From assembly GCA_965261315.1 (NCBI GenBank), contig CBDHDM010000106.1, positions 20,457 through 84,456 of the forward strand: a stretch of 64,000 bases of DNA. Reading direction: 5' to 3'. Positions 1-8,561 of the stretch are shown here, in pieces. How positions within the stretch are numbered: the first letter of the stretch is position 1; each line of letters starts with the position of its first letter. Under the pieces are notes generated by a model that saw only the letters and a program-made list of their open reading frames with translations, was not told where the DNA came from and ran no database searches. The DNA is from Endozoicomonas sp965261315. Its GTDB lineage: Bacteria; Pseudomonadota; Gammaproteobacteria; Pseudomonadales; Endozoicomonadaceae. Both the position numbers and the translations under genes were made by a program.

Positions 1-348
1 CGCCATACTCCTTGGTACACCAGACGCCAGACTCCACAAAGGTGAGCATGATATCGGCGAGACCGGCATTTGAGCAGGAGATTTTTTTGTAATCCGAAAT
101 AGCCTTTCTGGCTACCGATGCCCGCATTTTGGGGAATGCCCGCCGTCCAGAAGGGATATATTCATCGGCGACGGTCTTTTTGTATTTTTCCAGTACTGCA
201 GAATCGTCATTTAAAAGAAAGAGGCTTGGTAGAATTCTTTCACATTGCTGAATTTCTTGTAGAGGTGAGCTATTTCCTCGACCAGCTCATTCTGAGTCTT
301 TTTTCTCAACTGTTTTTTCAGTTCGGTCAGGGTTGGCTTTTTGGTCAT
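1..348 (-). pseudogene. DUF6155-family protein, frameshifted and cut by the window edge
   Basis: The minus strand from the ATG at 348 reads MTKKPTLTELKKQLRKK and continues to a stop at 211. The following 200 bases, in another frame, encode EKYKKTVADEY, SVARKAISDYKKIS and FVESGVWCTKEYG, which look like the middle and end of the same DUF6155 family (function unknown, typically about 170 residues). One base gained or lost near 205-215 would join the halves. The 3' end lies outside the window. The family call is from memory of its lysine-rich N terminus and the VxxKAIxDYKK pattern. Confidence 0.6.
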
Positions 349-494
349 AAGTACGATCAATTTCCAAGAGTGTATGGGGGGTGTTTGCTGAAGCTTTTTA
401 GCTGGTTGAATGCTAAATAACAACATTTTTTTGAGCCACTGTTGGTAATGCCTCTTACCGGATATTAATTTTTTTTTGCGGCCTTTTGTTTGGT

Positions 495-517
495 GCTATA
501 TACTTGTTGTATATAGC
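495..517. promoter_or_regulatory. Inverted-repeat operator upstream of vapB
   Basis: GCTATATAC, a 5-base spacer and GTATATAGC form a perfect 9-bp inverted repeat ending 18 bases before the antitoxin ATG. VapBC-type pairs usually repress themselves through such palindromes. The AT-rich arms probably overlap the -10 region. The binding role is inferred from position. Confidence 0.7.
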
Positions 518-535
518 TTGGAGGTGGCGACTGAT

Positions 536-775
536 ATGACTCAAGGTACTGTTTTTGAAAATAATCGGACTCAGGCAGTCCGGTTACCGGCGGAAACCCG
601 TTTTCCCGGTGGCATTAAAAAGGTCAATGTCAGGGTACGGGGGCAGGACAGGATATTATCTCCGGTAGGTAAGGGCTGGGATTCCTTTTTTAATATCAAC
701 CCTGAAGACGGGGCGACAGATGACTTTATGACCGAAAGGGCTCCACAGGAACAACGGGAGCGGGAGTCATTTTGA
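536..775 (+). CDS. vapB: VapB-type antitoxin (AbrB/SpoVT fold)
   Basis: This 79-residue protein opens MTQGTVFENNRTQAVRLPAE, the usual start of VapB antitoxins that fold as AbrB-like DNA-binding dimers (swapped-hairpin beta strands with the NRTQAVRLP core). The C-terminal third, DSFFNINPEDGATDDFM, matches the toxin-wrapping tail of the family. The ATG at 536 is preferred over an upstream in-frame start because GGAGGTGG lies about 8 bases before it. It is translationally coupled to the toxin. It should bind and neutralise VapC and, with it, repress the promoter through the 495-517 palindrome. Confidence 0.85.
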   Translation: MTQGTVFENNRTQAVRLPAETRFPGGIKKVNVRVRGQDRILSPVGKGWDSFFNINPEDGATDDFMTERAPQEQRERESF

Positions 776-1188
776 TGTTGAAATACATGCTGGATACTGA
801 CACTTGCATTTATGTCATTAAGAACCGTCCGGATGTTGTTGGAGTTATATTTAATCGGAATGACGGAATGATTGCCATCAGTGCAATTACCTTGTCAGCG
901 TTGGTCCATGGCGTTGAAAAGAGCAGTAACGTCAAAAAGAACCGGGACAATGTTGAGGATTTTGTCAGTCGGCTTGAGGTTCTTGATTATTCTCCGAAGG
1001 CTTCAGCTCATTACGGCGATATCCGGTCTGATCTTGAGCGCAGGGGTGAGGTTATTGGTGTTAATCACCTGCACATTGCCGCCCACTGCCGAAGTGAAGG
1101 TTTAGTACTGGTGACCAATAATACCCGTGAGTTTAAACGGGTGGACGGCCTGCGAATTGAAAACTGGGTAGAGGGTTCGCTTTCCTGA
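775..1188 (+). CDS. vapC: VapC-type PIN-domain toxin, catalytically degenerate
   Basis: PIN-domain protein of about 137 residues (numbering below counts from a TTG one codon upstream, at 772). The first catalytic aspartate is present (MLDTDTCIYVIK, D8) and the C-terminal VTNNTREF block is intact. Two other acidic residues of the PIN site are replaced: the usual glutamate in T-x-x-E-L is alanine (ITLSALVHG, A43), and the aspartate before the IAAH segment is histidine (VNHLHIAAH, H99). VapC enzymes are Mg-dependent ribonucleases that cleave tRNA or rRNA and need these acids. The ATG overlaps the vapB stop (TGATG). Inference: it may be inactive as a nuclease but could still act as a co-repressor. 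Confidence 0.85.
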   Translation: MLKYMLDTDTCIYVIKNRPDVVGVIFNRNDGMIAISAITLSALVHGVEKSSNVKKNRDNVEDFVSRLEVLDYSPKASAHYGDIRSDLERRGEVIGVNHLHIAAHCRSEGLVLVTNNTREFKRVDGLRIENWVEGSLS

Positions 1189-1504
1189 ATCTGAATCCAT
1201 CAGGTTTGTTACAACGCCCTTATATAATGCAATCTGGCTGGACTATACGATGCGTATGTTGATCGCTTCGGTGACTTTCAATGACAGGCCAGAAAATAAC
1301 AATTACATACGAGAAACACTTGCTGTTTTCGATACTCTATGCCGGTAGTTGAGTAATTGTTGCTTTGCGGAGTTTAATTTGGGCTTTTCAGGCTAAATCA
1401 AAATGCTTGGTAAAAGACGACTGTCATCTATGGCAAATATCTCACACGAGTAATGGTGTTTTCCTGACTGCAAAGAGTCAGTAAAAGTTGCAATATAGAA
1501 ACCA
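1189..1504. other. Intergenic region ahead of the CsrB-like RNA
   Basis: No convincing gene in either strand. A -10-like TATAGA lies at 1494-1499, a suitable distance before the predicted RNA start, without an obvious -35. That would suit an activator-dependent promoter. I looked for a GacA/UvrY box (TGTAAG with inverted CTTACA) and did not find a clear one. Confidence 0.4.
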
Positions 1505-1717
1505 TCAGCTGAGACAGGAAGTCAACACAGCCACGGAGGCAAACGGCTGGCATATCATGGAAGTATTTCGGCAGGAAGCCAGCGGACAGGATGTCCAAGA
1601 CCATTCAGGATGATGGTAAAGGGAAAGCAGGGAGACTCTTCGGGCAGGATGCCTAAACTACAGGATGAAGTTATTCACAGGGAGTCATGAAAGCAGATCC
1701 AGGGAGGGGCTGTTTTT
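1505..1717 (+). ncRNA. CsrB/RsmZ-family regulatory RNA that sequesters CsrA
   Basis: About 210 nt contain 13 GGA motifs, several as CAGGATG or AGGGA, with no open reading frame. Most sit in loops of short perfect hairpins: GAC-AGGAA-GTC, GCC-ACGGA-GGC, GGC-AGGAA-GCC, GGAC-AGGAT-GTCC, CCAT..ATGG around CAGGAT, GGC-AGGAT-GCC and ACT..AGT around CAGGAT. That is the defining architecture of CsrB, CsrC, RsmY and RsmZ, which titrate the translational repressor CsrA/RsmA. The RNA ends in a terminator at 1690-1717, and its first bases (GACAGGAAGTCAAC) resemble the 5' end of known CsrB. In gammaproteobacteria such RNAs are normally driven by the GacS/GacA (BarA/UvrY) system. The exact 5' end is estimated. 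Confidence 0.85.
1690..1717 (+). terminator. Rho-independent terminator of the CsrB-like RNA
   Basis: AAAGCAG pairs with CTGTTTT and TCC with GGG, closing an AGGGA loop, followed by a T run. The loop itself carries a last GGA motif, as in other CsrB-type RNAs. Confidence 0.7.
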
Positions 1718-2222
1718 GTTTGCGTTAATCATTAAGTACCCATCTATCTGACCTGTTTTTTTTAGTCTGTCGCCTTGAAACCCTGGTCTAATACCCATCG
1801 TACATTCTAACTACGCAATTATGCTGACAATTTGAACCCAGACCCTGCGTTAGAATTCCTGACAATAGCTTACTCTTACTGGTCGTTTCACCTTATTCTG
1901 ATGTCCAGATTACCATGCTCATTACGGTAGTTAGAAAGTGCGACTGGTATTATGTTCAGTCATGACTTCAATGGCTACGTGCTGAGTAGCTGATCAATAG
2001 ACCATAAATATTCGATTTCATGTGGCTGAACCCTGAAAACAGTTAGATTATTGGGATTTTAAGCTTGCCCCAGTGTTAGCCGATATGTTTGAAATTTACC
2101 GCTGGTTTCCTGCTTTTGGTTTTATTGGTTTCACTATTTTTAGACGTATTTCCCATTGGGTAGAACTTGAGTATTTAATAATGGTCTAACTGTAGTTCCA
2201 GTAAGATGATTCAGGTATAGGT
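1718..2222. other. Gene-free region
   Basis: About 500 bases of AT-rich sequence with stops in all frames. I see no RNA gene, clear repeat or recognisable gene remnant. It presumably holds the promoter of the downstream acyltransferase gene. Confidence 0.4.
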
Positions 2223-4205
2223 GTGGACTCTTGCAATGAAGTTAGATCGATTATTCACCCAAATATTGAACTCACGGGATCAGGCGATAAGCCTGTTACT
2301 GGTAAAGCACAATTAGGTAATCTGGTTGTAGAAACTGACCTTACGGAAAACACGCCCTATCTGAACCCTGCTGGTGCCAGTAGTTCATTTGTGTACTCAA
2401 AAGAGAAGCAATCTCAACCATTAGCAGCTTATCCTGTTACGCACTTGGCATGTGTGCCTAAGCCCCTTCCTTTACCCTCTCTGCTGGATACCATTGACGC
2501 TCTTGAGTTAATGGCACAAACGCAAAAAGTATTGGCGCCTCAAGAATATGACATCTTTATATCTAAGCTTGGGGAGCTTAGAAATGAGCGCGGCCCTGCG
2601 CTTCAAAAATCTCTGGAACAAGATACTTTGACAGAGCATGGTTGGTTTAGACCTTATTGGGATGACATGTATCTTCAGTCCAGAGATGCCACGCCTGTGA
2701 ATGTTAGCTTTGGTCTGGAGCTTGAGAGTAAAGAGTGGTTCCCAAGAGAAGCTGGCTCACTGCTATCTATGGCTGGGGCTATTCTTGCTGCTTATGATCA
2801 TTATCGATCGATACAGGAAGATAAGCTGGCTGTTGATATGGAGAGAAATAAGCCACTTTGTATGAGTCAGCCTGGCCGGTTGTTCAGCAACCGTAAAGCC
2901 GGGTCTGGCAAAGATAAGCTGATTCCTTGCTATAAGGAGGGGGCGGAACAACATGTCATTGTTCTTTTAAGAGGGCAGGTATATCGATTACAAGTTGCAG
3001 ATCAGGAAGGAAGGCGAATCAGCCAGCATCGTCTGGCGCAGCAGCTGGCACAGCTGGATAAAAATAAAACAGGTCAGACTGATATCATCGATTTAACGCC
3101 AATGACGGCTGTTGATCGTAATCGTTGTGCTGACTTGCAGGCTAGATTTATTGAATTTGATGAGAATAACAAAAAACTGTTAGAGGAAATTGAAGGGGCA
3201 TTCTGCTGCGTTTGTCTGGATGCTGCAGAAGAGTCAGAGACTCCCAGTATCAGTCGGCAATTGTTAACAGGTAATGGGGATAATCGCTGGTTTGATAAAT
3301 CTTTGCAGTTTGTGAAGCTGCCGAAAGGGGGAGTTGGTGTCACGATAGAGCATACACCCGCAGATGCCGGAGCCTGGGTGCCTTTGATCAACCGGATTAC
3401 TGAGGTATTAAAGCAGGAGTCACTGCTGGATGGAGAGCTCTGTTCAGGGCCAGAATTATTAATACCGAAAATCGATGATCAGCTTCGAAAGGACTTAATC
3501 GATGCATCTAAAAACTTTCATGATGAACTTAGCCAGGTTGAGTTGGATGACATTGTTATAAAGGGCATCCGTCAAGATGATTTGAGAGTGAAAAATATAA
3601 GTCCTGATGCTTTCTATCAAATGGTTTTTCAGGTGGCAGCCAGCAAAGCAGGGTATACAAATCCACCCACCTATGAATCGGTTTCCATGAGGCACTTTAA
3701 GAATGGGCGAACAGAGTGCCTTCGGACTCTTTCCTCAGAAGTTGCAGCGTTAGTTGCATCGTTGAAAAGTCATAAATCATCTGAAGCAAGTAAAAGTGAA
3801 CTGCTCATTACGGCACTGAAGGCTCATTCAAATAAAATCAAGGCATGCAAGAAGGGTAGTGGGGTTTGCCGCCACTTATTTGCTCTTGAAAAAAAATGGG
3901 AGGAGCTTTATAAGGCTGATGGTGCTAAGAAACCAGAAATCTTTACTGACTCTGTTTATCAGGATCTGGTCAAAAAAAATACGTTGTCGACTTCGTGTGT
4001 CGCAGATCCAGGCATTAGTCGCTTCGTTTTTGGTCCAGTGGAAAAAGATGATGGGCTTGGTATTGCGTATTATCCAACCAGTGATGAACTTAGGGCGACC
4101 ATTAGCCGGCGAGAAAAACATAGCGAAAAGGCACCGGCCTTTGCTCAAAAATTGGAATCTTCAGCGCATGAGCTGCTGAATCTGCTCAAGCTTGGAAGAG
4201 GGTAG
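2223..4205 (+). CDS. Choline/carnitine O-acyltransferase family protein
   Basis: This 660-residue protein matches the choline/carnitine acyltransferase fold along residues ~85-630. The order of motifs is the family one: PLPLPSLLDT near 85; RPYWDDMYL near 145; PLCMSQPGRLF near 215 followed by HVIVLLRGQVYRL; NRWFDKSLQF then IEHTPADAG with the candidate catalytic histidine H377; PTYESVSMRHFKNGRTE near 490; and LSTS at 588-591, the STS motif that contacts the carnitine/CoA site. These enzymes move acyl groups between CoA and carnitine or choline. The family is mainly eukaryotic and uncommon in bacteria. The first ~80 residues are an unmatched extension. The glycine usual in EHSxxDG is alanine. 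The GTG start at 2223 has a weak ribosome site, so the true start could be further in. Confidence 0.85.
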   Translation: MDSCNEVRSIIHPNIELTGSGDKPVTGKAQLGNLVVETDLTENTPYLNPAGASSSFVYSKEKQSQPLAAYPVTHLACVPKPLPLPSLLDTIDALELMAQTQKVLAPQEYDIFISKLGELRNERGPALQKSLEQDTLTEHGWFRPYWDDMYLQSRDATPVNVSFGLELESKEWFPREAGSLLSMAGAILAAYDHYRSIQEDKLAVDMERNKPLCMSQPGRLFSNRKAGSGKDKLIPCYKEGAEQHVIVLLRGQVYRLQVADQEGRRISQHRLAQQLAQLDKNKTGQTDIIDLTPMTAVDRNRCADLQARFIEFDENNKKLLEEIEGAFCCVCLDAAEESETPSISRQLLTGNGDNRWFDKSLQFVKLPKGGVGVTIEHTPADAGAWVPLINRITEVLKQESLLDGELCSGPELLIPKIDDQLRKDLIDASKNFHDELSQVELDDIVIKGIRQDDLRVKNISPDAFYQMVFQVAASKAGYTNPPTYESVSMRHFKNGRTECLRTLSSEVAALVASLKSHKSSEASKSELLITALKAHSNKIKACKKGSGVCRHLFALEKKWEELYKADGAKKPEIFTDSVYQDLVKKNTLSTSCVADPGISRFVFGPVEKDDGLGIAYYPTSDELRATISRREKHSEKAPAFAQKLESSAHELLNLLKLGRG

Positions 4206-4245
4206 TTGTTAATCTCACGGGCTTTGTAGCATGGGTCAAGAATGT

Positions 4246-4521
4246 CTATTTTTCAGTTTTGCTAGCAAGCGCTGGTTTTACCATTACTGAACGTAATTGT
4301 TGTAACTGAGTTCTGCTTTTGTATGAGGCGCTTGGTGTTGCAAGATAGCTCAGGGTTAACCGGTTAAACCACTCAGAGATCATCTCCATGTCCAGAAAAA
4401 CCGGGTTTTGATCATTACGCTTTAGATACTCTCTTTTCCAAAAGTTGGTAGAAAGCGTTCTGAAGCTTTCAGAGGTAAGGTATAGCTCATTCATCATGGG
4501 GAGAACCTCATGCCCAAACAA
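4246..4521 (-). pseudogene. C-terminal remnant of a TetR-family regulator
   Basis: The reading frame encodes SFRTLSTNFWKREYLK and then MISEWFNRLTLSYLATPSA and QLRSVMVKPAL. This resembles the ligand-binding C terminus of TetR/AcrR regulators, where a WLxRLxLSxLxTPS helix precedes a final LRxxLxPxL. No DNA-binding helix-turn-helix is present, because the upstream bases are occupied by the divergent VOC gene. It probably once controlled the neighbouring catabolic genes. The family call is by pattern only, and a chance reading frame is possible. Confidence 0.45.
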
Positions 4522-4523
4522 AA

Positions 4524-5057
4524 ATGATTGCAGAAAACCTTTTTGGCCCTGTACGACAGTGGGGCTTTTTAGTGAAAGACCTGAATCATGCCATGACCCA
4601 ATGGCATGACGTGATGGGTGTCGGGCCTTGGTGGGGCTATCGCAATGTTCCTCTTGAAACTGAAGTCAATGGAAAGGCCTATGAAGTTCGAATGGATGTT
4701 GGGCTTGCTTTCCAGAATGGTGTGCAGATAGAGCTTATTCAGCAAACCAATAACGTACCCTATCCCTATAGTGACTTTTTTCTTAATTCGGATGAGAAAC
4801 AGGTTTTTCACCAGATTGCTTTTTTTGCGCCTGATATAGAACTGGCTTTGGAAAAGGCCAGAAATGCGGGCCTTGTTGAAGTCGGTTTATGCAAGACACC
4901 TCTACAGCGATTTTATTATCTGAATACTCCCTGGCTGGGTAATACGGTTATTGAGCTGATGGAAGTTAACGACAGTTTTGTTTCTGGCTATGAGCTTTGT
5001 GCCAGAGAGGCTGCAAGCTGGGATGGTAGCAACCCATATCGACTCATCTCGCTATAA
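4524..5057 (+). CDS. VOC (glyoxalase/dioxygenase superfamily) protein
   Basis: 177 residues with a VOC fold signature: an opening strand GPVRQWGFLVKDLNHAM, GVGPWWGYR, GVQIELIQQTN, FHQIAFFAPDIELAL and GNTVIELMEV. The histidine and glutamate positions of the paired beta-alpha-beta-beta-beta modules are present, so it could bind a metal. Proteins with this GPWW start are often encoded near sterol or aromatic catabolism genes as isomerases or lyases; the substrate here is unknown. The downstream dehydrogenase pseudogene starts 9 bases after its stop, so the two were probably one operon. Confidence 0.75.
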   Translation: MIAENLFGPVRQWGFLVKDLNHAMTQWHDVMGVGPWWGYRNVPLETEVNGKAYEVRMDVGLAFQNGVQIELIQQTNNVPYPYSDFFLNSDEKQVFHQIAFFAPDIELALEKARNAGLVEVGLCKTPLQRFYYLNTPWLGNTVIELMEVNDSFVSGYELCAREAASWDGSNPYRLISL

Positions 5058-5066
5058 GGAATAGAC

Positions 5067-5609
5067 ATGGATGGTAAAGAGTTTTCTCCTATTCGAGAGT
5101 CAGAGGTTTCTGAATGGCAGATTGTTTGGTATGCAGGAACTGGTTGATGCTTGGGAAACGGTCGAATAGATGGAGCAGGACCTCAAGCTCCCCAGAGGGG
5201 AACTGCAGAAAACCCTGGCCAGTTATAATGACTTTGCGAAACAAAGTGAAGATCCTGAGTTTCACAAACACTCAGACTGGCTTCAGCCCATTATTGAACC
5301 TCCCTTTGCCGCTATTCAGTGCAGTTTCAATCAGTCCATCTATATGTAGGCTTTACCCTTGGGGGCTTAAAGGTTTCTATTGATGGCCAGGTGCTGGATG
5401 AGAATAGCCAGCCTGTTCCCGGGCTTTATGCGGCAGGAGCCTGTGCCTCAAATATTGCTCAGGATGGTGCGGGCTATTCCAGTGGTACCTGCCTGGGTGA
5501 GGCAAGCTTCTTTGGTCGAAGAGCCGGGAAGCACGGTGCTGCTTTGTCAGAAAAGAATAAACAGGAAAATCATAAGAAAGTTGCTGTAAAAACGGCAATG
5601 GAAGTCTGA
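5067..5609 (+). pseudogene. FAD-dependent dehydrogenase (3-ketosteroid dehydrogenase-like), internally deleted
   Basis: The ATG at 5067, with AAGGA upstream, begins MDGKEFSPIRESEVSEW, the usual lead-in to an FAD-binding glycine motif, but the whole FAD-binding core is missing. The frame then changes to FGMQELVDAWETVE, stop, LKLPRGELQKTLASYNDFAK. It changes again at about 5348 to FTLGGLKVSIDGQVL, PVPGLYAAGACASNIAQDG and GEASFFGRRAG, the C-terminal FAD-binding segment of the FRD/SDH flavoprotein and 3-ketosteroid-delta-1-dehydrogenase superfamily. Lesions are one large internal deletion, two in-frame stops and two frame changes, so no enzyme can be made. Confidence 0.85.
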
Positions 5610-5610
5610 T

Positions 5611-7269
5611 ATGAAAAGAAAAACATTAAAGAGTCATACCATCCGATGGCTTCCATGGCTTATGTCGTCATTACTCTCTTTGTCATCCATTGCCGATGAA
5701 AGACCCAATGTCATCGTTATGGTGGCGGATGATCTTGGCTGGGCCGATGTTGGCTTTCATGGGGGTGACATTGATACGCCCTCGCTGGATAGCCTGGCTG
5801 AAGAAGGTATGGAGTTAAGTCGTTTTTATACGACACCTATCTGTTCACCAACCCGTGCCGCCCTGATGACCGGCCGAAACCCCATGCGTCTGGGTGTGGC
5901 TTACGGGGTCTTCATGCCCTGGGATACGGCAGGGATTCATCCTGATGAGCATTTTCTCCCGGAGAGTTTTCTGAATGCCGGTTATCAAACGGCAATGGTT
6001 GGCAAGTGGCATCTGGGTCATGCTCAGCAGAGTTACCATCCCAATGAACGGGGGTTCGAGCACTTCTATAGCCACCTGAACAGCGAGGTGGGTTACTACC
6101 CACCGTTTGCCAGTCAAAGTGGTCGGGACTTTCAGGTCAATGGTCAGACGATTCCTGATAGTGCTATTGGCAAGGAGTCCTATGAGACCTTTCTTCTGGC
6201 GGATGAGGTGTCGCGCTACATTAAAGAAAGAGATAAGGAGAAGCCTTTCTTTGTTTATATGCCATTTATTGCTCCTCATACCCCATTGAATGCACCGCAG
6301 GCGCTGCAGGACAAATACAAAGACATCAATACCGATCTGCCGTCAGCACGAAGTCCGGATACCGATAATACCCGGACGGTCTCAAAGCTGCTGCTTCAGC
6401 CCAGTGCCCGACCCATGTATGCCGCTGTTGTTGACGGAATGGATCAGGCTATAGGAAAGGTACTGAAGAGCCTTGAGGACGAGGGCATTGCTGATAACAC
6501 CATTGTGATGTTTTTCAGCGACAATGGGGGAGCCGCGTATAGTGTTGGTGGTGCCAATAATGCGCCTCTGCGGGGTGGTAAGGGGGATGCATTTGAAGGT
6601 GGTATTCGTGTTGTTTCAGTGATTCGCTGGCCAGAAAAAATTCCATCCGGAAAGAAGATGGATCAGATCATGACGGTAATGGATGTTTTTCCAACATTGG
6701 CTGAAGCTGCCGGGATTAAAACCGGAAATACAAGAGCGCTGGATGGCCGAAGCTTATGGCCATCCATTATCGAAGGTGAAGAAGCTCCCAGGGATGAGTA
6801 TGTATTTTTCGCTTCTGAGACGCCGATATACGGTCACTTCAACCTGACCCTCTTTAATGATGAATGGAAGCTGGTTCAGGTGGTTGATCAGGAGCAGATC
6901 ACAACGACCGTCACCAATCATCTGTTCAAAATTGCTGAAGACCCCTATGAATACAATAACCTGGCAGGCCAGCATCCTGAAGTAGTAGCTGAACTTTCCA
7001 GTCAGATGCGCCAGTGGCAGTCGCTTTATCCTGTCAATGGGCGTCGCTCCCAACTGGTGCCCCCTCCGGGTTGGCGTGCGCCTCTGGACTGGGCAGACTA
7101 TCCGGTGCCTTTAGAGAAACTACAGGCAAAAGCCGCTCCAGGTATGCCTCCGGAATATGCCTTGAAACTGCTGGATATGCAGCACGGAGAGCGAGGCAGG
7201 CTGGTTTACGACTGCGAAAGTCGTTGGTGGTCCTTTGGATTGTGTGTGCGTAACACTGGCTCGGAATAG
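5611..7269 (+). CDS. Arylsulfatase (formylglycine-dependent sulfatase), exported
   Basis: 552 residues. A basic start followed by a hydrophobic stretch (residues ~12-28, ending SIADE) is a probable signal peptide, pointing to the periplasm. NVIVMVADDLGWAD gives the metal-binding aspartates D40 and D41. The CSPTR motif at 78-82 is the C-x-P-x-R sulfatase signature whose cysteine is matured to formylglycine. MVGKWHLGH and the later FFSDNGG, GGKGDAFEGGIR blocks complete the active site. It hydrolyses a sulfate ester; the substrate is unknown. It starts one base after the dehydrogenase pseudogene, with GGAAG as ribosome site. It is the only clearly intact enzyme of this small cluster besides the VOC gene. 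Confidence 0.93.
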   Translation: MKRKTLKSHTIRWLPWLMSSLLSLSSIADERPNVIVMVADDLGWADVGFHGGDIDTPSLDSLAEEGMELSRFYTTPICSPTRAALMTGRNPMRLGVAYGVFMPWDTAGIHPDEHFLPESFLNAGYQTAMVGKWHLGHAQQSYHPNERGFEHFYSHLNSEVGYYPPFASQSGRDFQVNGQTIPDSAIGKESYETFLLADEVSRYIKERDKEKPFFVYMPFIAPHTPLNAPQALQDKYKDINTDLPSARSPDTDNTRTVSKLLLQPSARPMYAAVVDGMDQAIGKVLKSLEDEGIADNTIVMFFSDNGGAAYSVGGANNAPLRGGKGDAFEGGIRVVSVIRWPEKIPSGKKMDQIMTVMDVFPTLAEAAGIKTGNTRALDGRSLWPSIIEGEEAPRDEYVFFASETPIYGHFNLTLFNDEWKLVQVVDQEQITTTVTNHLFKIAEDPYEYNNLAGQHPEVVAELSSQMRQWQSLYPVNGRRSQLVPPPGWRAPLDWADYPVPLEKLQAKAAPGMPPEYALKLLDMQHGERGRLVYDCESRWWSFGLCVRNTGSE

Positions 7270-7363
7270 CTGGTTCGGAAAGTGCTTAGCCTAAAATAAG
7301 GATTAGCCTTTACATGGAAGTTGACAAACGCAGCCGGTCTAAATATTATTCACTTCGTTCCTT

Positions 7364-7449
<86 letters not shown>

Positions 7450-7458
<9 letters not shown>

Positions 7459-7484
7459 CGTTAGTAAGTACTTCGGGCTTTTTT
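7450..7484 (+). terminator. Terminator after tRNA-Thr
   Basis: AAGCCCGAAG pairs with CTTCGGGCTT and is followed by a T run. It lies inside the duplicated att region, so a second copy (24066-24101) follows the right repeat. Confidence 0.9.
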
Positions 7485-7496
7485 GTATCTGTCTGT

Positions 7497-7522
7497 TTGC
7501 CCCCACTATTGCCCCCACTTTC
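7497..7522. repeat. Left sub-terminal integrase-arm-like repeats
   Basis: TTGCCCCCACT occurs twice in tandem here, about 40 bases inside attL. The same doublet in the same orientation lies at 23858-23883, about 130 bases inside attR. Such paired short repeats near both ends are candidate arm-type binding sites of the recombinase. The remaining bases to 7828 hold no gene that I can support. Confidence 0.5.
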
Positions 7523-7828
7523 GGCTGGGCTGTAGCAGCAATGCTTTCAGTCACACTCCTCACCTCTGCATCAAAGTCTTTTTAACTGGTTACACGACAG
7601 TGCTTTCAATTACTACTGCCTTTCGATAACTGAAAACCGCCTGGGTATATGGAACCTGCACTCCCCTTTTTTATAGTGGTTCAGTTTGGGGGCTATTGGC
7701 AGGCAAGGGGTGTCATTGCTTGGGGCGCAACCGTAGAAGAATATAGAATAAATTCTTCCTTTTTTTAGTGGTGTAGCTTGAGCCCGTTCAGGGAGGAATA
7801 ATCGGACAAAATGAGCGGTAAACTGTCG

Positions 7829-8514
7829 CTATCCCAGGCCAGAAATCTGATTTGGCACAATGCCTTTTTTGGACCAGTGTTCTTCAATGCTCTGGGTAAA
7901 GTCACTGCTGACCAGTTTGGCTCTGCGCTTTAGCCGGTCACCCTGATCTTGCCGAAGATAGATGCCTTCCAGTTTTTCTGCTCCATAGTGAGATGGCTTA
8001 TTCAGAAGGCCCATTAACTGAATCATTGAAAGGCGACCCGAGGCAAGGGGCTTGATCGGTGTTAACTCCAGCAGAGCGAACCGTTCATTGCGTCGGGCTA
8101 CAGAGTAAAAACAGTCTTCAGAACGGTCATAGATCTCAAAACCGACAAACCAGTCAGGCAGGGACTGATAAGCCAGCGAATGACAGGCATAACACCATTC
8201 CCCAAATAGGATCAGGTATTCACCCAGCAGACTGACCAAATCCGCCTCGTAACGGCCTGCCCACCGCCAGAGGTGTTGAACTGACCGCCCGTATCCCGTT
8301 CAATCCAGGCGCCACGGTTCTGAGCCCTGAGTTTCCCATCAGGGCCGACAGAGAAGCCGACATTGGCACCATCGATTTTTTCTTCCACAGTCAGCTCTGC
8401 CAGCAGTAGCTCATTGACTTCGCTGGCTGATAACAGCTTGTCACCCCGGGGTTCACCAGAGCCCAGCCATTGAACGTGTGGGGTATGGGGAAAGCGGAAA
8501 AAAACATCGGCCAT
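7829..8514 (-). pseudogene. RNA ligase family protein (T4 Rnl2/RnlA-like), frameshifted
   Basis: From the ATG at 8514 the product runs MADVFFRFPHTPHVQWLG to VEEKIDGANVGFSV, which contains the nucleotidyltransferase motif K-x-D-G (EKIDGAN) that carries the adenylylated lysine. Then comes RAQNRGAWIERD. Near 8272 the frame breaks; one extra base would restore LWRWAGRYEADLVSLLG. The second half has LILFGEWCYACHS, WFVGFEIYDRS, EGIYLRQ and AKLVSSDF, the later ligase motifs. RNA ligases of this type join RNA ends in tRNA repair. The gene is last in the co-directional island series. As read it encodes two useless halves. Confidence 0.85.
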
Positions 8515-8561
8515 GAATGTATGCCTGTTGCTGATTCCGGTTAAGGGTAGGTGTTTACTGT

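Noticed and set aside
1400..1504. A GacA/UvrY box upstream of the CsrB-like RNA
   Set aside because: No recognisable TGTAAG..CTTACA palindrome; the control by GacA is therefore only expected from the family, not seen.
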